Shown here in pieces: positions 58,211 to 64,000 of a stretch of 64,000 nucleotides of DNA. This DNA is from Paraflavitalea sp. CAU 1676 (lineage in GTDB: Bacteria; Bacteroidota; Bacteroidia; Chitinophagales; Chitinophagaceae): the NCBI RefSeq assembly GCF_029223285.1, contig NZ_JARHUJ010000009.1, positions 434,001 through 498,000 on the forward strand, given 5' to 3'. Positions within the stretch are counted from its first letter, which is position 1, and each line of letters starts with the position of its first letter. The notes under the pieces were generated by a model. That model did no database searches. It saw only the letters and a program-made list of their open reading frames with translations, and had not been told where the DNA came from. The position numbers and the translations under genes were made by a program.

Positions 58211-59314
58211 ATGATGACCCCCGACAAAGTTTTAGAGGCATTGAGCAACGTGCAGGAGCCCGATCTCGGAAAAGACATTGTGACACTGAATATGGTGAAA
58301 GACGTAGTGGTGGAAGGCAACTTCGTGTCCTTTACAGTGGTACTCACCACGCCCGCTTGTCCCATGAAAGATCATATCCGCAATGCATGCGTAAACGCCG
58401 TCAAACTCCTTGTCAACAAAGAAGCTACCGTCGTCGTCAACTTTACCTCCAACATTTCTACCGCCCGCAAGGACACCCGCGCTGTGCTGCCCCGCGTTAA
58501 TAATATTATCGCCGTGGTATCGGGAAAAGGTGGAGTAGGGAAGAGCACTGTTGCTGCCAACCTGGCACTGGCTTTCGCGAAAAAAGGCGCCCGGGTAGGA
58601 CTCATGGATGCTGATATTTACGGACCCAGCGTGCCCATCATGTTTGGCGTTCGCGGCGAACGTCCCATGATGAAATCTGTGGAAGGATCCGATAAAGGAA
58701 TGATCGTACCCCTTGAACGATATGGCATAAAGATCATGTCGATCGGCCTCCTCGTCGATGAAAAGAATGCAGTGGTATGGCGCGGCCCCATGGCGTCATC
58801 CGCCATCCGTCAGTTTGTGACCGACGTGGATTGGGATGAACTCGATTATTTATTTATTGATATGCCTCCCGGCACCGGCGATATACACCTCACCCTCATG
58901 CAAACCGCTCCCGTTACCGGCGTGGTGGTGGTCACCACTCCGCAGGATGTAGCGCTGGCAGATGCCAAGAAGGCGATCGCCATGTTCGGTCAGGCCCAAC
59001 TTAAAGTGCCCCTGATCGGCCTGGTCGAGAACATGAGCTACTTCGTACCGGCCGAACTGCCCGATAATAAATATTATATATTCGGAAAAGATGGTGGTAA
59101 AAAACTGGCCGATGAGTACGAGATCCCCTTCCTGGGTCAAATACCCCTGGTACAGTCTATCCGCGAAGGGGGCGATCAGGGCGTGCCGGCTATGGTGGGC
59201 GACGACGCCATCACCAAAGCAGCCTTCGAAGAGTTTGCCGCCAATACCATTCGCTCCATCTCCATGCGCAATGCCAACCTGGGCAGCCGCAAAGTAGCGG
59301 AAGTGATTGAATAG
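58211..59314 (+). CDS. mrp: Mrp/NBP35-family P-loop ATPase, iron-sulfur carrier type
   Basis: A 367-residue protein. Residues ~1-90 are a DUF59/MIP18-type domain (MTPDKVLEALSNVQEPDLGKDIVTLNMV, LTTPACPMKDHI). The P-loop ATPase begins at NNIIAVVSGKGGVGKSTVAANLALAFA (105-113), continuing DADIYGPSVPIMFG, IDMPPGTGDIHLTLMQ, TTPQDVALADAKKAIAMF and GLVENMSYFVPAELPDNKYYIFGKDGG. The C-terminal CxxC (normally ENMSYFxCPxC) is replaced by ENMSYFVPAEL, so the shared cluster-binding cysteines are absent, as I recall is common in Bacteroidota. It is thought to carry or insert Fe-S clusters. A GC-rich hairpin follows. Confidence 0.9.
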   Translation: MMTPDKVLEALSNVQEPDLGKDIVTLNMVKDVVVEGNFVSFTVVLTTPACPMKDHIRNACVNAVKLLVNKEATVVVNFTSNISTARKDTRAVLPRVNNIIAVVSGKGGVGKSTVAANLALAFAKKGARVGLMDADIYGPSVPIMFGVRGERPMMKSVEGSDKGMIVPLERYGIKIMSIGLLVDEKNAVVWRGPMASSAIRQFVTDVDWDELDYLFIDMPPGTGDIHLTLMQTAPVTGVVVVTTPQDVALADAKKAIAMFGQAQLKVPLIGLVENMSYFVPAELPDNKYYIFGKDGGKKLADEYEIPFLGQIPLVQSIREGGDQGVPAMVGDDAITKAAFEEFAANTIRSISMRNANLGSRKVAEVIE

Positions 59315-59343
59315 CAATTAAAAATGAAAAGACACCATAATCC

Positions 59344-59371
59344 ACGGCCGGCGCCAAAGGCGCCGGCCGTT
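59344..59371. terminator. GC-rich hairpin after mrp
   Basis: ACGGCCGGCGCC (59344-59355) pairs with GGCGCCGGCCGT (59359-59370) around AAA. Only TTT follows, so termination may be partial, but the stem is one of the strongest in the window. Confidence 0.55.
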
Positions 59372-59521
59372 TACATACTTGCACCGGTTGCCCACCCAAC
59401 CCGCAGAACCCCCTTCAAGGTAACTGGGTAGAAAACTTGTCAAAGTACGGACCCCTCACTATCTTGCCGCCGATTGCCACCCACGGCATCACCTTTGAAA
59501 ACACATTCCAAACACCCTGAT

Positions 59522-59719
59522 ATGAAAAACGCCTTACTGCTCCTCCTCGCCATCACCATGGTCGCTGCAACTGCCTGTAGCAATAAACCATTGGTAGTCA
59601 AGTCTCGCCCACCCGCATCCAAGCCAGCCAAACCCCTGCCGCCCGGCCAGGCGAAAAAGCTCACGGGTTCTAAATCGGCCAAGCCCTACGCCCCCGGCCA
59701 ACAGAAGAAAAGTCATTGA
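59522..59719 (+). CDS. Small lipoprotein with PGQxKK repeats
   Basis: A 65-residue protein. The signal LLLLAITMVAATAC has a lipobox Cys at 19. The mature part is polar: KPLVVKSRPPASKPAKPLPPGQAKKLTGSKSAKPYAPGQQKKSH, with an internal P-P-G-Q-A-K-K / A-P-G-Q-Q-K-K repeat. I recall similar short Bacteroidota lipoproteins being labelled quinol oxidase subunit 4, a label with no biochemical support that I know. It may be a short anchor or binding peptide. Its gene starts 207 bases after mrp and has no operon partner. Confidence 0.55.
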   Translation: MKNALLLLLAITMVAATACSNKPLVVKSRPPASKPAKPLPPGQAKKLTGSKSAKPYAPGQQKKSH

Positions 59720-59916
59720 TAGAGGCGGGAGTCTGGGAGCCTTCCCCCGTCTTTTCCTGCTATTATTCCCCAAAACGTGCACATTTGTTCCCACCCGCCC
59801 TTTATTTCCCGTCAAAATTGCTTTCGATCAAGTAATTTTGCGCGGCTTAACCAGTGTAATAGCCGGTTCAGCCATTATCAATAACCACAAAAGGAAGGAC
59901 CAAATACCTTCGCACC

Positions 59917-60549
59917 ATGTACCATCTGCCTTATTTCAAAGAAAAGAACTTTGAAACGGTCGTCGCATTCATGAAGGCTCATCCCTTCGCGGTGCTCACG
60001 GGCGTCAGCGCCGATCATAAACCGGTCGCTACACAGGTCCCCTTTCTCTTTGCAGAACGCAACGGGAAGCTCGTCCTCCGTGGACACGTCATGCGCAATA
60101 CCGACCACCACAAAGCCTTTCAGCAGAACCCGCACGTACTCGCCCTCTTTACCGGTCCCCACACCTACGTCAGCGCCAGCCTGTACACCGACCCCCAACA
60201 GGGATCCACCTGGAATTACATCACCGTACAGGCCCAGGGCGAACTCAGCTTCCTGGAAGAAGCCGACCTGCGCCAGGTGCTGCGCGACACCACCACCCAT
60301 TTCGAAGGCGGCCCCCACACGCCCGGCGCCTACGAAAACTTGCCCGAAGAATACATCGCCAAACTCATCAAAGCCATCGTAGGCATCGAGATCGTCGTAA
60401 CGCAGATCGACAATGTATTTAAGCTGAGCCAGAACCGTGACGAAGCCAGCTACGACAACATCATCAATGACCTCAATGAAGGAACCGAAGATGCCCGTCG
60501 CATAGCACTGGAGATGGAAGAAAGAAGATCACAATTATTTAAACGATAG
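59917..60549 (+). CDS. PaiB-like FMN-binding regulator or oxidoreductase
   Basis: A 210-residue protein of the PaiB/FMN-binding split-barrel family. MYHLPYFKEKNFETVVAFMKAHPFAVLTG is the opening characteristic of PaiB. ATQVPFLFAERNGKLVLRGHVMRNTDHHKAF, LALFTGPHTYVSASLYTDPQQGSTWNYITVQAQGEL and VGIEIVVTQIDNVFKLSQNRDEASYDNII follow. PaiB of Bacillus was described as a regulator, but the fold binds flavin or heme, so an oxidoreductase or heme-related role is possible. Its neighbours give no decisive clue. Confidence 0.85.
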   Translation: MYHLPYFKEKNFETVVAFMKAHPFAVLTGVSADHKPVATQVPFLFAERNGKLVLRGHVMRNTDHHKAFQQNPHVLALFTGPHTYVSASLYTDPQQGSTWNYITVQAQGELSFLEEADLRQVLRDTTTHFEGGPHTPGAYENLPEEYIAKLIKAIVGIEIVVTQIDNVFKLSQNRDEASYDNIINDLNEGTEDARRIALEMEERRSQLFKR

Positions 60550-60588
60550 TCCAGGGTCGCCATACCGAAGAAGTTGTAACCTTGAATA

Positions 60589-61506
60589 ATGAAACGAATG
60601 AAAGAGCTCTTAGAATTGGTATTGATCGTAGCACTGGTCGTCAGTTGCCATGCCACCCGCAAAAGCACCGATACATTGAAACAGCACCAGGCCAACCTAC
60701 CTGCCTTCGATAAAGAAGGGCACCGCGGCTGCCGCGGACTCATGCCCGAGAACACCATCCCCGCCATGTACCACGCCATCGACGTGGGCGTCACCACGCT
60801 CGAGATGGATGCCGTGATCACCAAAGATAACCAGGTCATCCTGTCGCACGATACCTACTTCAGCTCCGCCATCACCACCAAACCCGATGGCACACGCGTA
60901 ACCCCACAGGAAGAAAAAGGCCTCAATATATTTGGGATGACCTACGAAGAGACCCAGCGCTACGACGTAGGCCTGGCCCCCAATCCCGGTTTCAAAGACC
61001 AACACAAACTCGCCGCTACCAAACCACTGCTCAGCAAAGTCATTGACTCCGTCGAAGCCTATGTACAAAGCAAGAACCTCGTGCCGGTGTTCTACAACAT
61101 CGAAACCAAATGCAATCCGAAAACAGACAACCAATACCATCCCGCGCCAAAGGAGTTTGTAGATAGACTGATGACCGTCATCAAATCCAAAGGCATCGAG
61201 AGCCGCGTCATCATACAATCATTCGATTTCCGCACCCTGCAATATTTGAATGATAAATATCCTTCTATCCGCACTGCTGCCCTGGTGGCCGATGCAAAAG
61301 GGCTGGATGAACACCTCAGCCTGCTGGGATTCACGCCCGATATCTACAGTCCGATGTATACCCTCGTAAAACCCGAACTCGTAGAAGCCTGCCACAAGCA
61401 AAAGATCAGGATACTGCCGTGGACGGTCAACGATAAACCCACCATCGAAAAGCTCAAAGCCATGGGCGTTGATGGCATCATCAGCGATTATCCCAATTTG
61501 TTTTAA
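60589..61506 (+). CDS. Glycerophosphodiester phosphodiesterase, lipid-anchored
   Basis: A 305-residue protein. The signal ELVLIVALVVSC has a lipobox (Cys20), so it is likely a periplasmic or surface lipoprotein. The GDPD core is EGHRGCRGLMPENTIPAMYHAIDVGVTTLEMDAVITKDNQVILSHDTYF, with the HRG, ENT and E-x-D catalytic motifs and the second His in LSHD. EAYVQSKNLVPVFYNIETKCNP and RIKILPWTVNDKPTIEKLKAMGVDGIISDYPNL-like sequence close the TIM barrel. It splits glycerophosphodiesters from phospholipid turnover into glycerol-3-phosphate and alcohol. A terminator follows. Confidence 0.9.
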   Translation: MKRMKELLELVLIVALVVSCHATRKSTDTLKQHQANLPAFDKEGHRGCRGLMPENTIPAMYHAIDVGVTTLEMDAVITKDNQVILSHDTYFSSAITTKPDGTRVTPQEEKGLNIFGMTYEETQRYDVGLAPNPGFKDQHKLAATKPLLSKVIDSVEAYVQSKNLVPVFYNIETKCNPKTDNQYHPAPKEFVDRLMTVIKSKGIESRVIIQSFDFRTLQYLNDKYPSIRTAALVADAKGLDEHLSLLGFTPDIYSPMYTLVKPELVEACHKQKIRILPWTVNDKPTIEKLKAMGVDGIISDYPNLF

Positions 61507-61521
61507 TAGACCATACGCAAC

Positions 61522-61562
61522 CGGCCTGCACGCTTCCACACGAGCCTGCAGGCCGTTTTTTA
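61522..61562 (+). terminator. Terminator after the glycerophosphodiesterase gene
   Basis: CGGCCTGCA (61522-61530) pairs with TGCAGGCCG (61547-61555) around a 16-base loop, followed by a T-run. The large loop is unusual but the stem is perfect. Confidence 0.75.
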
Positions 61563-61608
61563 TTTACTTACCCCAGGCCCCTCATTTCACCCCACGCCAT
61601 TCTTCCCC

Positions 61609-61616
61609 TACCTTTG
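61609..61616 (+). promoter_or_regulatory. Minus-7 box TACCTTTG before the SDR gene
   Basis: A perfect TAnnTTTG match, 28 bases before the ATG at 61637. AGGAG directly precedes the ATG, too close to act as a standard ribosome-binding site. Confidence 0.4.
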
Positions 61617-61636
61617 CCCCATTCAAAACAAAGGAG

Positions 61637-62422
61637 ATGAATACATCTTTACAGGGTAAAACAGCCGTCATCGGCGGCAGCACACAGGGCATCGGATTCG
61701 CCATCGCGCAGGAACTCGCCGGCCTCGGCGCCACCTGCATCCTGCTGGCACGCAACGAAACCACGTTGAAAGAGGTGGCCGCCACCCTGCCCAAGCCCCA
61801 TGGCCAGCAACACAGTTACCAGGTGGCCGACTTTTCGCAGCCCACCCAGGTAAAACAAGCCATCGACAACATCGTGGCAAAGCAGCCCGTACACCTATTG
61901 ATCAACAATACCGGTGGGCCCACTCCAGGTCCCATCAGTGACGCCGCGCCCGAAGCCTTCCTCGCCGCCTTTAACCAGCACATCATCTGCAACCAGCTGC
62001 TCGTGCAGGCCGTAATACCCGGCATGAAGGCCGCCGCATATGGCCGCATCATCAACATCGTGTCCACCTCCGTACGCATACCCATCGCGAACCTGGGCGT
62101 CAGCAATACGATCCGCGGCGCCACCGCCTCCTGGGCGAAAACCCTGGCCAATGAATTGGGTCAATTCGGCATTACGGTCAACAATATCCTACCCGGCCTC
62201 ACCAAAACCCAACGCCTCACCAGCCTCATTCAAAACAACGCGAAGCGCAGCAACCGCTCGCCCGATGAGATAGAAAAAGAAATGTTGAAGGAGATACCGG
62301 CACGCCGGTTTGGAGAAGCGGCCGAACTCGCTGCCCTGGCAGCATTCCTGGCCGGCCCCGCGGCAGCCTACATCAATGGCACCAGCATTCCCGTTGATGG
62401 TGGCAAAACGGGATCCATATAA
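61637..62422 (+). CDS. Short-chain dehydrogenase/reductase with altered active site
   Basis: A 261-residue SDR. The NAD(P) motif is GGSTQGIGFAIAQ, followed by VHLLINNTGGPTPGPI. A catalytic-type Ser is in IINIVSTSVRIP. Where the Y-x-x-x-K pair should be, the sequence reads SNTIRGATASWAKTLANELG: Ser156 and Arg160 replace Tyr and Lys. Position is fixed by the trailing AKTLANEL, which aligns with T-K-x-L-A-x-E-L in ordinary SDRs. The rest of the fold and the C-terminus (RRFGEAAELAALAAFLAGPAAAYINGTSIPVDGG) are standard. Such S-N-x-x-R members exist in some 3-oxoacyl reductase-like groups, so it may be active by another chemistry or be a regulatory relative. Confidence 0.85.
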   Translation: MNTSLQGKTAVIGGSTQGIGFAIAQELAGLGATCILLARNETTLKEVAATLPKPHGQQHSYQVADFSQPTQVKQAIDNIVAKQPVHLLINNTGGPTPGPISDAAPEAFLAAFNQHIICNQLLVQAVIPGMKAAAYGRIINIVSTSVRIPIANLGVSNTIRGATASWAKTLANELGQFGITVNNILPGLTKTQRLTSLIQNNAKRSNRSPDEIEKEMLKEIPARRFGEAAELAALAAFLAGPAAAYINGTSIPVDGGKTGSI

Positions 62423-62509
62423 CGGAAGCCACATAGTGCCCGTGTCAAACAAACCAGGCGCCCAGTAAATTATTCGGCAGTACACGCAACAAGCACCATT
62501 CAGCAACAC

Positions 62510-63787
62510 ATGGCATTCGAAAACAGCATCACATACGCCCAACAGCTTGATCGCATCGATCCGTTGGCAAAATATCGCGATCAGTTCATCATACCGGAGC
62601 ACAACGGAAAGCAACAGCTCTATTTCCTGGGCAACTCCCTCGGCTTGCAACCGCGCCGCACCAAAGAACGCCTGCACCAGATACTCGGCAACTGGGCCGA
62701 TTACGGCGTAGAAGGTTGGTTTATGGGCGATAACCAATGGTTGCAATACCACGATCAACTGATACAGCCATTAGCAGCAGTAGTAGGTGCCTTACCACAC
62801 GAAGTAGTGGTCATGAACCAACTCACGGTCAACCTGCACCTGCTCATGGTCACCTTCTATCGCCCCGAAGGCAAACGCCGCAAGATCATTTGCGAAGCCA
62901 AAGCCTTCCCCAGCGATCAGTACATGTTCGAAACCCATGTAAAACACCATGGCTTCGATCCGGCTGAAGTACTCATAGAAGTAGCTCCGCGCACAGGCGA
63001 ACATACCATCCGCGAAGAAGATATACTCGCTGCGATCGATCAGCACAAAGACGAACTCGCCCTCGTACTATGGGGTGGCATCAACTATTATACCGGTCAG
63101 CTTTTCGATATGGCGACGATCACCCGCGCCGCGCAGGCAGCAGGGGCGAAGGTAGGTTTCGATCTCGCACACGTGGCAGGTAACGTACCCGTGCAGCTGC
63201 ACGACTGGAACGTCGACTTCGCCTGCTGGTGCAGTTATAAATACCTCAACAGCGGCCCCGGCGCCATCGGTGGCGCCTACATCCACGAGCGTTACCACAA
63301 CGATCCCACCCTGCATCGGTTTGCAGGCTGGTGGGGTTACGACAAAGCCACCCGCTTCAAAATGGAAAAAGGATTTGTGCCCGATGCCGGCGCACAGGGA
63401 TGGCAACTGAGTACCCCCTCGGTATTGCTCTACGCCGCCCATAAAGCTGCCCTGGAGATCGTGGAAGAAGCAGGCTGGCAAAACATACAGCAAAAGCGGC
63501 AGCAGCTCAATGCCTGGCTCTGGTACCTGGTAGAAGAACTCGAAACTTCCATCCCGCAAGCCCGCCTCGAGATCATCACACCCCGCAGCGAAGCCGCCCG
63601 CGGCAGTCAGATCTCCCTGCTGGTGCACCGCAAGGGTAGGCAGTTATTCGATGCGCTCACCGAAGCAGGCATCATTGTCGACTGGCGCGAGCCGAACGTC
63701 ATCCGCCTCGCCCCCGTGGCCCTGTACAATACCTATGAAGAGGTATGGAAATTTGTAGATACCTTAGCCCGCTTAATCAGACAATAA
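62510..63787 (+). CDS. kynU: Kynureninase
   Basis: KynU cleaves kynurenine or 3-hydroxykynurenine to anthranilate or 3-hydroxyanthranilate plus alanine, a PLP enzyme of tryptophan breakdown. The 425-residue protein shows [154 protein letters not shown] (PLP Lys in CSYKYLN), and RFAGWWGYD. No other kynurenine pathway gene is in view. It is followed 26 bases later by pyrF on the same strand. Confidence 0.96.
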   Translation: MAFENSITYAQQLDRIDPLAKYRDQFIIPEHNGKQQLYFLGNSLGLQPRRTKERLHQILGNWADYGVEGWFMGDNQWLQYHDQLIQPLAAVVGALPHEVVVMNQLTVNLHLLMVTFYRPEGKRRKIICEAKAFPSDQYMFETHVKHHGFDPAEVLIEVAPRTGEHTIREEDILAAIDQHKDELALVLWGGINYYTGQLFDMATITRAAQAAGAKVGFDLAHVAGNVPVQLHDWNVDFACWCSYKYLNSGPGAIGGAYIHERYHNDPTLHRFAGWWGYDKATRFKMEKGFVPDAGAQGWQLSTPSVLLYAAHKAALEIVEEAGWQNIQQKRQQLNAWLWYLVEELETSIPQARLEIITPRSEAARGSQISLLVHRKGRQLFDALTEAGIIVDWREPNVIRLAPVALYNTYEEVWKFVDTLARLIRQ

Positions 63788-63813
63788 GTACGCCGCTAAA
63801 AATACATTACGAC

Positions 63814-64000
63814 ATGACACGTGCACAATTAGTAGAACAGATCAGGACTAAGAAGAGTTATCTCTGCGTCGGACTCGATACCGACATTACCAAGATCCCC
63901 CGCCACCTGCTCTCCTCACCCGAGCCGGTGTTCGAATTCAATAAGCGCATCATCGATGCCACCAAAGATTATTGCGTCAGCTATAAGATCAATACCGCCT
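63814..64000 (+). CDS. pyrF: Orotidine 5'-phosphate decarboxylase, N-terminal part (truncated by window end)
   Basis: Only the first 62 codons are visible, reading [32 protein letters not shown] through [10 protein letters not shown]. The sequence [18 protein letters not shown], with Asp in GLDTD, and the [20 protein letters not shown] strand are the hallmark of the long (group 2) OMP decarboxylase found in Bacteroidota, last enzyme of UMP synthesis. The lysine of YKIN is part of the catalytic array. The start follows kynU closely (26 bases), so they may be co-transcribed. The rest lies outside the window. Confidence 0.85.
   Translation, partial: MTRAQLVEQIRTKKSYLCVGLDTDITKIPRHLLSSPEPVFEFNKRIIDATKDYCVSYKINTA

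Noticed and set aside
1-64000. CRISPR arrays, phage or insertion sequences
   Set aside because: No regularly spaced repeats, transposase or phage structural genes were seen. The pRiA4b ORF-3-like gene alone is not evidence of a mobile element.

Overview
The window looks like an ordinary chromosomal segment of a Bacteroidota bacterium, most likely of the Chitinophagaceae. The evidence is a SusC/SusD pair, PntAA/PntAB/PntB split as in Bacteroidota, the archaeal/eukaryotic-type ProS, a clade II (Sec-type) nos cluster, perfect TAnnTTTG minus-7 boxes just upstream of several genes, few Shine-Dalgarno sequences, and many small secreted or lipid-anchored proteins of unknown function. The family assignment is inference. 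I saw no phage, insertion sequence, CRISPR array, tRNA or rRNA.

Layout. 1-9996: end of the CCA-adding enzyme, a pRiA4b ORF-3-like protein, miaA, a possible small RNA, a FadL-like outer-membrane protein, a Ser-rich lipoprotein, proS and the pntAA-pntAB-pntB transhydrogenase operon. 10031-11792: three tandem small four-helix membrane proteins that appear to be one undescribed family. 11785-24078: S41 protease, rRNA cytosine methyltransferase, LysM/double-psi-barrel protein, fmt, NamZ-like muramidase, FKBP, CPBP protease, pepT, an OmpA-family protein and a YpdA-like reductase. 24079-30797: a regulatory-looking gap, a SusC/SusD pair without enzymes, and two tandem secreted paralogues. 30916-33638: SPFH protein, ExbB/ExbD-type motor pair, small membrane protein. 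33750-41013: DprE1-like oxidase, prmC, ribD, YigZ-type protein, 3-hydroxyacyl-CoA dehydrogenase, YqhA-like protein and a CoA-transferase. 41235-49187: a nitrous oxide reduction cluster (cytochrome c lipoprotein, nosZ, a membrane-NosL fusion, nosD, nosF, nosY) followed by hemN. 49340-59719: small genes of unknown role, an M50-like protease with TPRs, two adjacent genes sharing an apparently undescribed domain, a metallophosphoesterase, and mrp. 59917-64000: PaiB-like protein, glycerophosphodiesterase, an SDR with an altered active site, kynU and the start of pyrF.

How the genes work together. The nos operon and hemN are the clearest functional unit. NosZ reduces N2O, the cytochrome c probably supplies electrons, NosD/NosF/NosY and NosL mature the copper sites, and HemN makes heme without oxygen. 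Both promoters carry an FNR/CRP-type dyad exactly 22 nt upstream of a perfect TAnnTTTG box, which points to shared control by an oxygen- or NO-sensing regulator. No nitrate, nitrite or NO reductase is in the window.

The best candidates for undescribed biology are the four-helix membrane triplet, the domain shared by the genes at 51684 and 52453, the tandem secreted paralogues after SusCD, a candidate small RNA at 2389-2517, and the NosL fusion. All homology statements come from recognising motifs and family patterns by eye; no search was run.
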